A DNA stretch of 64,000 nucleotides from Jannaschia pohangensis (lineage in GTDB: Bacteria > Pseudomonadota > Alphaproteobacteria > Rhodobacterales > Rhodobacteraceae): NCBI RefSeq assembly GCF_900113875.1, contig NZ_FORA01000002.1:372001-436000 (forward strand), written 5' to 3'. Within the stretch, counting starts at the first letter, position 1, and each line of letters starts with the position of its first letter. Made by a program: the position numbers and the translations under genes. Positions 7,600 through 16,039 of this stretch are shown here, piece after piece. Under the pieces are notes generated by a model, which saw nothing but the letters and a program-made list of their open reading frames with translations, was not told where the DNA came from and ran no database searches.

Positions 7600-8238
7600 A
7601 TGCTGACCGATGCTCAATGCCTTGATCTCATGTCCCGCCTCGGGGCCGCCTTTCCCGACGCCCGTGCGCCCGACTCCAAGGGCGGCGGCGATCCGTTCCG
7701 GTCGGTGGTGTCCTGCATGCTCTCGGCCCAGAGCCTCGATCGCAACACCGCCGCCGCCAGCCGAGCACTCTTTGCCCTGGCCGCCACGCCCGAGGGGATC
7801 CTGGCGCTGTCCGAAGACCAGATCGCCACCGCGATCCGCCCCTGCGGCCTCTACAACGTAAAGACCCGGAACCTGCGCCGGATGTGCCGCGCCCTGATCG
7901 ACGATCACGGCGGCACGGTGCCCCGCACCCGCGCGGGCCTGATGTCCCTGCCCGGCGTGGGCCGCAAATGCGCCGACATCGTGCTCAGCTTCACCTTCGG
8001 CGAGGCCGTGGTCGCCGTCGATACCCATGTGCACCGGGTTTGCAACCGCACCGGCCTCGCGTCCGGAAAGACCGAGGAGCAGACCGCCAAATCCCTCGAT
8101 ATCCGCATCCCCGATGCCTTCCGTCGCAGGGGTCACGTCCTGATCCTCGCGCATGGAAAACAGGTCTGCAAAAGCCGCGCGCCGCGCTGCGACACCTGCA
8201 TTCTCGCCGACCTCTGCGAGGGGCGAACGAAAACGTGA
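7600..8238 (+). CDS. nth: Endonuclease III-family DNA glycosylase/AP lyase, 212 aa
   Basis: Base-excision repair enzyme for oxidised pyrimidines. The helix-hairpin-helix motif LPGVGRKCADIVL (117-129) contains the catalytic Lys K123, the catalytic Asp is D141 in VAVDTH, and a [4Fe-4S] loop with the exact C-x6-C-x2-C-x5-C spacing is formed by C190, C197, C200 and C206. Length fits the family. Sequence around the N-terminus is divergent from typical Nth, so it could be a second, specialised paralogue, with the main nth gene elsewhere. Confidence 0.88.
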   Translation: MLTDAQCLDLMSRLGAAFPDARAPDSKGGGDPFRSVVSCMLSAQSLDRNTAAASRALFALAATPEGILALSEDQIATAIRPCGLYNVKTRNLRRMCRALIDDHGGTVPRTRAGLMSLPGVGRKCADIVLSFTFGEAVVAVDTHVHRVCNRTGLASGKTEEQTAKSLDIRIPDAFRRRGHVLILAHGKQVCKSRAPRCDTCILADLCEGRTKT

Positions 8239-8269
8239 GTTGATCTGCGGGGCATGGTCGGCCCACACT

Positions 8270-8287
8270 TCCCTTGATCAAAAGGGA
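8270..8287 (+). promoter_or_regulatory. Inverted repeat covering the ribosome site of the next gene
   Basis: TCCCTT, loop GATCAA, AAGGGA. The right arm is the Shine-Dalgarno sequence AAGGGAG of the gene starting at 8295, so an mRNA hairpin of six pairs would hide it. Seen in sequence; any regulatory role is inference. Confidence 0.5.
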
Positions 8288-8294
8288 GCCACCG

Positions 8295-8735
8295 ATGCGA
8301 TTTCTGATCCCCCTGCTACTGCTGGCCCAGCCCCTCTCTGCGCAGGAACGTGTGCAGCTGACCGGCGAAGTCATCGACACCTGGTGCTATTTCTCGGGCG
8401 TCATGGGCGGGCCTGATTCCGTGGTGGGTTCGGCCCATCACACCTGCGCGCTCTGGTGTTCGGCGGGCGGCATCCCGGTCGGCCTTCTGGCCCCCGACGG
8501 TCAGGTCTATATGGTGCTCAAGATGGCGGGCGACGCCACGACCAACGGCGGCGACACCAATCTGCACGTGGCGTCCCACACCCTCGACGTCGACGGGATG
8601 CTCTATCGCCGCGACGGGCTCAATTACATCGTGGTCGAGACGGTGACCGCCGATCAGGACATCATCAACGCAACCCACGAGGATTTCGGCGTGATCCCCG
8701 GTTTCGCCATTCCCGAAGACGAAGCCGCCCGATGA
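8295..8735 (+). CDS. Secreted cysteine/histidine-containing protein, 146 aa, SCO operon
   Basis: A signal peptide (MRFLIPLLLLAQPLSA, cleavage near residue 16) sends the protein to the periplasm. The mature part has C31 and a cluster H48-H49-T-C51-x3-C55 (HHTCALWC) that could bind a metal or form disulfides, followed by a beta-rich region with repeated GGDT/DVDG turns. I do not recognise a named family. The start at 8295 has the GGGAG site at seven bases. It overlaps the next gene by ATGA and is in an operon with a SCO-family copper/thiol protein, which makes a role in copper handling or respiratory-enzyme maturation plausible but unproven. Confidence 0.78.
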   Translation: MRFLIPLLLLAQPLSAQERVQLTGEVIDTWCYFSGVMGGPDSVVGSAHHTCALWCSAGGIPVGLLAPDGQVYMVLKMAGDATTNGGDTNLHVASHTLDVDGMLYRRDGLNYIVVETVTADQDIINATHEDFGVIPGFAIPEDEAAR

Positions 8736-9313
8736 TCCGCCCCCTGTTTCTTGCGGCCCTTCTGGCCGCCCCGATTGCCGCTCAAGCGCAGGATTTCGCC
8801 GCCGGATCCGAGGCGAAGACATGGAACCTCTATGCCGAGGAGCCCGCCCGCTTCACCGCCCGCGTCACCGATCCGCTGTGCGAATTGACGGGCGATTGCG
8901 CCGCCGATTGCGGCGCAGGCAGCCGACAGCTCGTCCTGATTCGCGAGGCGGATGATGCGATGATCTTCCCGCTCAAGAACAAGCAACCGGCCTTTACCGG
9001 CGCGGTGAACGAACTTGCCCCGTTCTGCCAGCAGGTGATCGAGGTCGACGGCCTGATGCTCAACGACCCGGACATCGGGGCGGTGAATGTCTACCTCGTC
9101 CAGCGGCTCAAGCCCGAGGGCGGGGATTGGCGCAACGCGGACCAATGGACGAAGGACTGGGCCGAGGCGAACCCGAACGCCCTGCGTCCCGACGGCGAGG
9201 CCAAGGGTCCCTGGTTCCGCCGCGACCCCCGAATCCGCTCGGAGATCGAGGCCGAGGGCTATCTGGGTCTGGGCCTCGAAGTGGACGGCCCCTTCATCGC
9301 GGATTGGTTCTGA
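8732..9313 (+). CDS. Secreted protein of unknown function, 193 aa, SCO operon
   Basis: Signal peptide MIRPLFLAALLAAPIAAQAQ then a mature domain of about 170 residues. Cysteines at 50, 56, 60 and 99 (CELTGDCAADCG, then FCQQ) could form two disulfides or a metal site. It starts within an ATGA overlap with the previous gene and its stop overlaps the ATG of the SCO gene by one base, so the three are translated together. No family recognised; a partner of the SCO protein in the periplasm is the natural inference. Confidence 0.78.
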   Translation: MIRPLFLAALLAAPIAAQAQDFAAGSEAKTWNLYAEEPARFTARVTDPLCELTGDCAADCGAGSRQLVLIREADDAMIFPLKNKQPAFTGAVNELAPFCQQVIEVDGLMLNDPDIGAVNVYLVQRLKPEGGDWRNADQWTKDWAEANPNALRPDGEAKGPWFRRDPRIRSEIEAEGYLGLGLEVDGPFIADWF

Positions 9314-9909
9314 TGCGCCTGGCCTGGGCCGTTCTGGCCGCCATCCTGGCCAGCGCACCCCTCTCCGCCGGGGAGGCCCCGAAACCGACACTGAACGCGG
9401 CCCTGCCCGACTCGCTCTTTCCGACGAACTTCGGCGGGGCCTACCGTCTGACCGATCATCACGGTCGCACCCGGACCGAAGCGGACCCCGACGGCAACCT
9501 GCAACTGGTGTTCTTCGGCTATGCCACCTGCGAGGCGATCTGCACCGTGGCGCTGCCGATCATGTCGGAGATGGCCGCCGATCTTGCGGCACAGGGCATC
9601 GGGGTTACCCCAATCGTCATCACCGTCGACCCGGAGGTCGATACCGTCGACTCCATGGGCCCGGCCCTTGCCGCGCACGCCCCGGGCCTTCTGGGCCTCA
9701 CCGGTAGCGCCGACGATCTGGCCGCCACCCGCGCCCTGTTCCATGTAGAGGCCGAGCCCCTTTTCGTCGACCCGCTCGGCCAGACGATCTATGCCCACGG
9801 CTCCCATATCTACGTCATGGATGCGCGGGGCGGCTTTCTCACCCTGCTGCCCCCGGTCCTGTCGACCGAACGGATGGTGGAGATCGTCGCGGGCTATGCC
9901 GCCGGTTGA
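9313..9909 (+). CDS. SCO1/SenC-family copper/thiol-redox protein, 198 aa
   Basis: Periplasmic thioredoxin-fold protein. A signal peptide (residues 1-20) is followed by the copper/redox motif C73-EAI-C77 in FFGYATCEAIC, and the third ligand is probably H165 in GSHIYVMD, giving the CxxxC...H set of SCO proteins that supply copper to the CuA site of cytochrome oxidase or nitrous oxide reductase. The start ATG overlaps the preceding stop (TGATG). No oxidase or nos genes are in the window, so its target cannot be told from context. Confidence 0.9.
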   Translation: MRLAWAVLAAILASAPLSAGEAPKPTLNAALPDSLFPTNFGGAYRLTDHHGRTRTEADPDGNLQLVFFGYATCEAICTVALPIMSEMAADLAAQGIGVTPIVITVDPEVDTVDSMGPALAAHAPGLLGLTGSADDLAATRALFHVEAEPLFVDPLGQTIYAHGSHIYVMDARGGFLTLLPPVLSTERMVEIVAGYAAG

Positions 9910-9971
9910 TCTCTTGAATACGCGCCGCTCTGCTGCCTAAGCTGTCGCCAGACAACCGGGAGGGAGCCCCC

Positions 9972-11429
9972 ATGTTCATCCGATCCGCCGCCGCCATTCT
10001 GGCGCTGACCACTGCCGCCGCCATGGCGCAGCAGACAGACATCACCATCGGCATGCAGCTCGAGCCGCCCAACCTCGACCCGACCGGGGGCGCCGCCGCC
10101 GCCATCGACGAGGTGGTCTATGCCAACGTCTTCGAAGGGCTGACCCGCTTCGGCCCCGATGGCGCGGTGCTTCCGGCCCTCGCCTCCGCCTGGCAGGTGT
10201 CCGAAGACGGCACGGTCTGGACCTTCACCCTGCGCGACGGCGTGACCTTCCACGACGGCACGACGATGGATGCCGAAGACGTGGTCTTCTCGCTCGACCG
10301 CGCACGCGCCGAAGACTCGACCAATGCGCAAAAGGCCCTGTTCGCCGGCATCGAAAGCGTCGAGGCGACTGACCCGGGCACTGTGACCATCACCCTGTCG
10401 GCCCCGAACGGGAACCTTGGCTTCAACCTGGCCTGGGGCGATGCCGTGATCGTCGCGCCCGAATCCGCCGAGACGAATGCAACCAACCCCGTCGGCACCG
10501 GCCCCTTCACCTTCACCGACTGGGTGCAGGGCGACCGGGTGGAGCTGACCCGCAACCCGTCCTATTGGGGTCCGGCCCCGGCGCTCGAGACAGCGACGTT
10601 CAAGTTCATCTCGGACCCGAACGCGGCCTTCGCGGCGATGATGGCGGGCGACATCGACGCCTTCCCGAACTTTCCCGCCCCCGAAACCCTGGCCAGTTTC
10701 GAGGCCGATCCGCGCTTTTCGGTCATCGTCGGCTCCACCGAGGGCGAGACGATCCTGGGCATGAACAACGCCACCCTGTCGGACATCCGGCTGCGCCAGG
10801 CGATCAGCTTTGCGATCGACCGGCAGGCCATCATCGACGGCGCGATGTTCGGCTTCGGCACGCCCATCGGCTCGCATTTCGCGCCGCACAACCCCGATTA
10901 CGTCGACCTGACCGATGCCGCGGCCTATGACCCCGACCGGGCCCGCGCCCTGGTTGCCGAAATCGGCGAGGTGCCGACCCTGCGCCTCATGCTGCCGCCC
11001 CCGGCCTACGCCCGTCGCGGCGGCGAGATCATCGCCAGCCAGTTGCGCGAAGTAGGGATCGAGACCGAGATCACCAACCTCGAATGGGCCCAATGGCTGG
11101 AGCAGGTGTTCAAGGGCAAGGATTTCGACCTGACCATCGTGAGCCACACCGAACCCGCCGACATCAACATCTATGCCCGGCCCGATTACTACTTCCAGTA
11201 CGACAACGCCGACTTCCAGGCGCTGATGGAGAAAATCGGGACGACGACCGACGGGGCCGAGCGCAGCGCCCTTCTGAAGGACGCGCAGAAAAAGATCTCG
11301 GACGATTTCGTCAACGCCTACCTGTTCCAGCTGGCCAAGACCGGCGTCGCAAATGCGAACATCGCGGGCCTGTGGGAAAACGCGCCGACGCAGGCGAACG
11401 ACCTGACCGGCGTCAGCTGGACCCAGTGA
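9972..11429 (+). CDS. ABC transporter periplasmic binding protein, family 5 (peptide/opine type), 485 aa
   Basis: Signal peptide MFIRSAAAILALTTAAAMA, then the family-5 signature: EPPNLDPTGG near the mature N-terminus, VYANVFEGLTRFGPDG, and the DGVTFHDGTTMDAEDVVFSLDRA block. Family-5 proteins capture oligopeptides, nickel, opines or similar ligands for import. Length is normal and a GGGAG site precedes the ATG. The permease and ATPase genes that usually follow are absent: a strong terminator comes directly after the stop. It must therefore share a transporter encoded elsewhere or act as a stand-alone sensor/chaperone. Confidence 0.9.
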   Translation: MFIRSAAAILALTTAAAMAQQTDITIGMQLEPPNLDPTGGAAAAIDEVVYANVFEGLTRFGPDGAVLPALASAWQVSEDGTVWTFTLRDGVTFHDGTTMDAEDVVFSLDRARAEDSTNAQKALFAGIESVEATDPGTVTITLSAPNGNLGFNLAWGDAVIVAPESAETNATNPVGTGPFTFTDWVQGDRVELTRNPSYWGPAPALETATFKFISDPNAAFAAMMAGDIDAFPNFPAPETLASFEADPRFSVIVGSTEGETILGMNNATLSDIRLRQAISFAIDRQAIIDGAMFGFGTPIGSHFAPHNPDYVDLTDAAAYDPDRARALVAEIGEVPTLRLMLPPPAYARRGGEIIASQLREVGIETEITNLEWAQWLEQVFKGKDFDLTIVSHTEPADINIYARPDYYFQYDNADFQALMEKIGTTTDGAERSALLKDAQKKISDDFVNAYLFQLAKTGVANANIAGLWENAPTQANDLTGVSWTQ

Positions 11430-11436
11430 TCGCAGC

Positions 11437-11461
11437 GGGGGGCGGAAGCGCCCCCCTTTTT
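11437..11461 (+). terminator. Rho-independent terminator after binding-protein gene
   Basis: Stem GGGGGGCG / CGCCCCCC with a GAAG tetraloop followed by five T. It also abuts the stop of the convergent gene. Confidence 0.9.
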
Positions 11462-12270
11462 CAATGCAGATCGGCGCGGAAATCCGTCGCCGTCAGGGCC
11501 ACATGCGCCTCCAGAGGCGGGCGCAGCGCATAGGCCCGGACCCCGCGCCGGAAGTTCCACAACCGAACCAGATGCCAGGTGTCGCGGTTGTCCTCGGCCA
11601 CGGCCAATTCGTTTCGGGTGATGTGAAACGGCGTCCGCTCCCATCCGTTCGTCGTCTTGACCTCGATCAGGCGGTCGCGGCCATCGACCTCGAAACTGCG
11701 CACGTCATAGCCCGCGCCATCGCCTTGGTCGCGCGCGGTCCATTCGACCCGCGCGGCCAGGTCGGGCCGCCCCCGGTCGGTCAGGGCCGCGCGTTCATGG
11801 GCCACCACGGCGGCCTCCCCGGCCTGCCCAAGGGCGCGATTGGCGGCGTCGCGGTCGGCCATGCCCAGACGGATCGACACCTCCAGCCGCTTGGCATCCT
11901 CGACCGAGGGCGGCGCGTTCCGCCGGTGCGGGGCGGGCGCGATGAAGAAACCGCCCGCTTCCGCCATCCCGCCAGTCGGTTGATGCAGCGGCACCTCCGA
12001 GAATTGCGCCAGATAGCGCCCCACGGCATCGGCCAGCGACAGCTGGATGTTGTGTCTGGGGGGAAGGCCACCAACCCAATCCATCCCGATGGTATCAAGA
12101 ACCGAAGACACGTTCTGAAACTTGAACTCGACGGCCTTGGCACTGCGGGAAATCTGCCGTGCCACGTCGCGATAGACGGCCGACTTCACCAAATCGCCAT
12201 CGGCCCGCAGTGCGAAATACGCGGCCACGGTCGCGTCGTTCTCTGCATCGCTCCAGGGATCACCGGCCAT
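11461..12270 (-). CDS. DUF3883-domain protein, PD-(D/E)xK nuclease-like, about 269 aa
   Basis: The C-terminal ~110 residues carry the DUF3883 pattern: GAGYDVRSFEVDG, then RLIEVKTT, then PFHITRNELAVAEDN and WHLVRLWNF. The Asp of GYD with the E-x-K of IEVKTT matches a PD-(D/E)xK nuclease site. DUF3883 domains are common in restriction-like and defence proteins. The N-terminal half (DDAENDATVAAYFAL-like helix, RSAKAVEFKFQNVSSVL) resembles helical segments found beside such nucleases. Start is uncertain: ATG 12270 or GTG 12285, neither with a good ribosome site. No methylase or helicase partner is adjacent, so it stands alone between a transporter gene and ribF. Confidence 0.75.
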   Translation of the reverse strand: MAGDPWSDAENDATVAAYFALRADGDLVKSAVYRDVARQISRSAKAVEFKFQNVSSVLDTIGMDWVGGLPPRHNIQLSLADAVGRYLAQFSEVPLHQPTGGMAEAGGFFIAPAPHRRNAPPSVEDAKRLEVSIRLGMADRDAANRALGQAGEAAVVAHERAALTDRGRPDLAARVEWTARDQGDGAGYDVRSFEVDGRDRLIEVKTTNGWERTPFHITRNELAVAEDNRDTWHLVRLWNFRRGVRAYALRPPLEAHVALTATDFRADLH

Positions 12271-12369
12271 GGCCGTTGATGGCACAGCCCGAACGCCGGG
12301 ACCAGGTGGCCCGACATGTGACGGCCCGTCGCGTCTTGCGCCCGCCTGCCCTGCAAGCTAGCCGAAGGC

Positions 12370-13302
12370 ATGCGGATTTTCCGGGATCATCGCCATATTC
12401 CAGCGGACGCGCGGGGAGCCTCGGCGGCAGTCGGGAACTTCGACGGCGTCCACCTGGGGCACCAGCACGTCCTCGACCGCGCGCGCCGCGACGGGGTGCC
12501 CCTCGCCGTCGTCACATTCGAGCCGCACCCGCGCGAGGTCTTTGCCCCGGACGCCCCGCCCTTCCGCCTGACCTCCCCCGAGGCGCGGGCCAACCGGCTG
12601 GCGAAACTGGGCGTGGACCTTTTGTTCGAACTGCCGTTCGACCGGATCATGCCGCTCACCGCCGAGGCCTTCATGGCCGATGTGCTGGCCGGCGGCCTGG
12701 GCCTGTCGCATGTGGTGACCGGGGCCGATTTCCGCTTCGGCAAGGGCCGGGCGGGGGACGTGGCCACCCTGCGCGACGGCGGCGCACGCCTCGGGTTCGA
12801 CGTCTCGACCGCCGACCTTCTGGGCGGGTCCGAACCCGTCTCCTCCACCGCGATCCGCACCGCCTTGACCGAAGGCCGCCCCGGCGACGCGCGGGCCATG
12901 CTGGGCCATTGGCACCGGATCGAAGGCCCCGTCCTCCACGGCGAAAAGCGCGGGCGCGACCTGGGCTATCCGACCGCGAACCAGTCGGTCGACGGCCTGC
13001 ACCTACCGCGTCTGGGCGTCTATGCCGTCTTCGTCGACGTTCTGTCGGGGCCGCACGCCGGCACCTATCACGGCGTCGCGTCCCTGGGGGTGCGCCCGAT
13101 GTTCGGGGAGAATACCCCCAACCTCGAAACCTTCCTCTTCGACTTCACGGGCGACCTCTACGGCACACCGATATCCACTGCGCTGGTGGAATTCCTGCGC
13201 CCCGAAATGACCTTCGACGGCCTGCCCGGCCTCATCGCCCAGATGGACGACGACAGCGCCCGCGCCCGCGCCATCCTGCGCGGCGAGGTTGCCCATGGCT
13301 GA
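12370..13302 (+). CDS. ribF: Bifunctional riboflavin kinase/FAD synthetase, 310 aa
   Basis: Makes FMN and then FAD from riboflavin. The N-terminal FMN adenylyltransferase domain shows GNFDGVHLGHQHVL (about 22-35, HxGH-type nucleotide site) and the SSTAIR motif near 158; the C-terminal riboflavin kinase domain (about 180-305) has GRDLGYPTAN and the GVASLGVRPMFG block. Full length. It overlaps the following cysteine-cluster gene by eight bases. Confidence 0.95.
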   Translation: MRIFRDHRHIPADARGASAAVGNFDGVHLGHQHVLDRARRDGVPLAVVTFEPHPREVFAPDAPPFRLTSPEARANRLAKLGVDLLFELPFDRIMPLTAEAFMADVLAGGLGLSHVVTGADFRFGKGRAGDVATLRDGGARLGFDVSTADLLGGSEPVSSTAIRTALTEGRPGDARAMLGHWHRIEGPVLHGEKRGRDLGYPTANQSVDGLHLPRLGVYAVFVDVLSGPHAGTYHGVASLGVRPMFGENTPNLETFLFDFTGDLYGTPISTALVEFLRPEMTFDGLPGLIAQMDDDSARARAILRGEVAHG

Positions 13303-13771
13303 CCCCATCGACCGCAGCGGCCTGCGCCCCGCGTTCTGGACCCGGCCCTTGGGCGATCTTTCGACCCCCGAATGGGAAGCGCTCTGCGACGGCTGCGGCA
13401 AATGCTGCCTCAACAAGCTGGAGGACGACGAGACCGGCGAAGTCATCCTGACCCGCGTCGCCTGCCGCCTGTTCGACGACAGCACCTGCCGCTGTTCCAA
13501 CTATGAAAGCCGGCTGTCCCATGTGCCCGAATGCGTGGTCCTGACCCCCGAGAGCCTGCCCGCAGCCGCCTATTTCATGCCCGAAACCTGCGCCTATCGC
13601 CGCCTGCACGAGGGGCGCAGCCTGCCCCATTGGCACCCCCTGCTGACCGGTGACCCGGACAGCCCCCACAAGGCCGGCGCCTCGCTCATGGATGAGACGG
13701 TGAGCGAGACGTTGATCCACGAAGACGACTGGGAAAACTTTCTCGTCGAGGAGCCTTTGGGAAATGCCTGA
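13295..13771 (+). CDS. YcgN/UPF0260-type cysteine-cluster protein, 158 aa
   Basis: Zinc- or iron-binding cysteine-cluster protein of the YkgJ/YcgN group: CDGCGKCC near residue 32, then C at TRVACRLF, STCRCSNY and VPECVVLTPE, then ETCAYRRL. Family length matches. The ATG at 13295 lies inside the end of ribF; the eight-base overlap indicates coupled translation. The biochemical function of the family is not established. Confidence 0.88.
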   Translation: MADPIDRSGLRPAFWTRPLGDLSTPEWEALCDGCGKCCLNKLEDDETGEVILTRVACRLFDDSTCRCSNYESRLSHVPECVVLTPESLPAAAYFMPETCAYRRLHEGRSLPHWHPLLTGDPDSPHKAGASLMDETVSETLIHEDDWENFLVEEPLGNA

Positions 13772-14792
13772 ACTCAACCTCAACTTCGCCTCCGACAACA
13801 CCGGCCCGGTCGCTCGCCCGGTGATGGAAGCCATGGTCGCCGCCAATTCCGGGGGCGCGATGCCCTATGGCAACGACCCCTGGATGCCGCAGGTGACCGA
13901 CCGCCTGCGCGCCCTCTTCGACTGGCCCGAGGCCGAGGTGGTGCTGGTCACCGTCGGCACGGCGGCCAATGCGCTGGCGCTGGCGGGGATTGTGCACCCC
14001 TGGCAGAGCATCCTCTGCCACCCGATCGCCCATATCGACGAGGACGAATGCGGCGCGCCCGAGTTCTACACCGCCGGGGCCAAGCTGGTGCATGTGGCGG
14101 GCGACAACGGGCGTATCGACCCCAAGGCGCTGGCCCGCAAGATCGCCGGGACCGGCGGGTCGGTCCACAACGTCCAGAAGGGAGCGCTGAGCCTGACGAA
14201 CGTGACCGAGGCCGGGACGCTCTATTCGCTTGAGGAGTTGGCGGCGCTGACGACCCTCGCCCGGGACGCGGGCATCGCCACCCATCTGGACGGCGCGCGC
14301 TTCGCCAATGCCTGCGCCGCACTCGGCTGCTCGGCTGCAGACATGGTGCGGGGCTTCGACATGGTCAGCTTCGGCGGCACCAAGAACGGCTGCATGGGGG
14401 TCGAGGCCGTCGTGATGCGTGACCCTGCCCATGCCCGTGAACTGCACCTGCGGCGCAAGCGGGCCGGCCATCTGTGGTCCAAGCACCGCTTCCTGTCGGC
14501 GCAGATGCTGGCCTATCTGACCGACGATCTGTGGCTGACGAACGCCTGCGCCGCCAATGCCGCCGGTCAGCGTCTGGCCGCTGGCCTGCGCGACATCGGC
14601 GCGGTGATGGCATGGGAGCCGCAGGCGAACATGATCTTCTGCCGTCTGCCGCGCGCAGCCCATGACCGCGCGCAGAAAGAGGCGCAATACTACGTCATGG
14701 ACGATACGGATGCGCCGCTCTGCCGCCTGGTCTGCGACTTCACCAAGACAGATGCCGAGGTGGACCGCCTGCTGGAATTGCTGGCGGGCTGA
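13764..14792 (+). CDS. ltaE: Low-specificity L-threonine aldolase, 342 aa
   Basis: PLP-dependent enzyme splitting threonine/allo-threonine to glycine and acetaldehyde. SDNTGP stands at the N-terminus, THLDGARF at 173-180 binds the cofactor, and K207 in FGGTKNGCMG is the Schiff-base Lys. Length is typical. The gene overlaps the previous one by eight bases, completing a ribF-ycgN-ltaE run. Confidence 0.93.
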   Translation: MPELNLNFASDNTGPVARPVMEAMVAANSGGAMPYGNDPWMPQVTDRLRALFDWPEAEVVLVTVGTAANALALAGIVHPWQSILCHPIAHIDEDECGAPEFYTAGAKLVHVAGDNGRIDPKALARKIAGTGGSVHNVQKGALSLTNVTEAGTLYSLEELAALTTLARDAGIATHLDGARFANACAALGCSAADMVRGFDMVSFGGTKNGCMGVEAVVMRDPAHARELHLRRKRAGHLWSKHRFLSAQMLAYLTDDLWLTNACAANAAGQRLAAGLRDIGAVMAWEPQANMIFCRLPRAAHDRAQKEAQYYVMDDTDAPLCRLVCDFTKTDAEVDRLLELLAG

Positions 14793-14807
14793 CCCGCCAG
14801 ACCGACC

Positions 14808-15056
14808 TCAGGCCTTTTTCTTGCGCTCCATCGCGTCGAGACGGGCCTTCAGGGCGTCATTCTCCTCGCGGGCCTTCTGGGCCATGGCGCGCACGGCGTC
14901 GAACTCCTCGCGGGTGACGAAATCGCGGTCCGCCATCCAGCGGTCCAGCATCGACTTCATCGCCGTCTCGGCTTCGGCCTTGGCGCCCTGGGCCACGCCC
15001 ATTGCGTTGGTCATCAATTGGCCGATGTCGTCCATGATACGGTTACGGGTCTGCAT
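14808..15056 (-). CDS. ubiK: Ubiquinone-biosynthesis accessory factor UbiK (BMFP family), 82 aa
   Basis: Small helical protein of the BMFP family, which forms a trimeric coiled coil on the membrane and assists ubiquinone synthesis. The MADRDFVTREEFDAVRAMAQKAR block followed by a Leu/Lys-rich coiled coil ending in ERKKKA is diagnostic. The ATG at 15056 has a GGAGG site at ten bases; a longer frame exists but lacks support. It diverges from lgt across a 95-base gap, an arrangement I associate with Rhodobacterales. Confidence 0.9.
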   Translation of the reverse strand: MQTRNRIMDDIGQLMTNAMGVAQGAKAEAETAMKSMLDRWMADRDFVTREEFDAVRAMAQKAREENDALKARLDAMERKKKA

Positions 15057-15151
15057 TTTTCGGGCCTCCGGGCTGTTCCCAACCGATATGGGGCCAAGTC
15101 GTCCGAGTCTCAAGGATTGACCGTGTCGCGGGGGCCGGGCATTGCAGGCGG

Positions 15152-16039
15152 ATGTTGTTCGCTCTCCCCTTTCCCGACATCTCGCCCGACATCTTCCGCC
15201 TGTCGCTTGGCGGGTTCGAGATCGCGCCGAAATGGTACGCCGCCGCCTATATCCTGGGAATCCTCGGGGGCTGGCTCATGGCGCGCTGGCTGGTGACGCG
15301 GTCGGCGCTCTGGCCTGCGGGCGTCACGCCGATGACCCGCACCCAGGTCGAGGATGTGATGACCTGGGTCACCCTTGGCATCGTCCTGGGCGGGCGGCTT
15401 GGCTATGTGGTGTTCTATCAACCGGCCTACTACCTTCAGAACCCGCTCGAGGCGCTGATGCTCTGGCAGGGCGGCATGTCCTTCCACGGCGGGATGATCG
15501 GCACCGGGCTGGCCGTGCTGATCTTTGCCTGGCGTCACGGCATTGCGCCCCTCGCCATCGTGGACATCGCGGCTCTCTGCACGCCCCTCGGCCTCGGTCT
15601 GGGCCGGGTGGCGAACTTCATCAACGCCGAACTCTGGGGCCGCCCGTCGGACGCGCCCTGGGCCGTGATCTTTCCGGGCAATGCCGCGCAGGCCTGCGCC
15701 AACGTGGGCGAGTTCTGCGCCCGCCACCCGAGCCAGCTCTACGAGGCGATCCTCGAAGGCGCGGTCCTTCTGGTCCTGCTCTGGGTCGTCGCCCTGCGCG
15801 GCGGGCTTCGGGTGCCGGGCCTTGTCTTCGGACTGTTTCTTCTGGGCTACGGCGCGGCGCGGACCTTCGTGGAATACTTCCGTCAGGCCGATGCGCAATA
15901 CATAACCCCCGAAAATCCGCTCGGCCATGTGATCGGCGGCGCGGACTTCGGCCTGACCATGGGGCAGCTTCTGTCGCTGCCGATGGTGGCCGCGGGTCTG
16001 ATCGTGATCTTCCTGGCGCTGCGCCTGCGCAAGGCATGA
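15152..16039 (+). CDS. lgt: Prolipoprotein diacylglyceryl transferase, 295 aa
   Basis: Inner-membrane enzyme that transfers diacylglycerol to the lipobox Cys of prelipoproteins, the first step of lipoprotein maturation. About seven membrane helices. Signature blocks: WQGGMSFHGGMIG (about 109-121, with the essential His), GLGLGRVANFINAELWGRP (about 147-165, with the phosphatidylglycerol-binding Arg) and HPSQLYEA. First gene of the lgt-midA-pgeF operon, joined by ATGA to the next. Confidence 0.96.
   Translation: MLFALPFPDISPDIFRLSLGGFEIAPKWYAAAYILGILGGWLMARWLVTRSALWPAGVTPMTRTQVEDVMTWVTLGIVLGGRLGYVVFYQPAYYLQNPLEALMLWQGGMSFHGGMIGTGLAVLIFAWRHGIAPLAIVDIAALCTPLGLGLGRVANFINAELWGRPSDAPWAVIFPGNAAQACANVGEFCARHPSQLYEAILEGAVLLVLLWVVALRGGLRVPGLVFGLFLLGYGAARTFVEYFRQADAQYITPENPLGHVIGGADFGLTMGQLLSLPMVAAGLIVIFLALRLRKA

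Noticed and set aside
15142-16035. N-terminal extension of the MidA methyltransferase through lgt
   Set aside because: Same-strand frame overlapping lgt in another frame; ATGA coupling at 16036 gives the true start.
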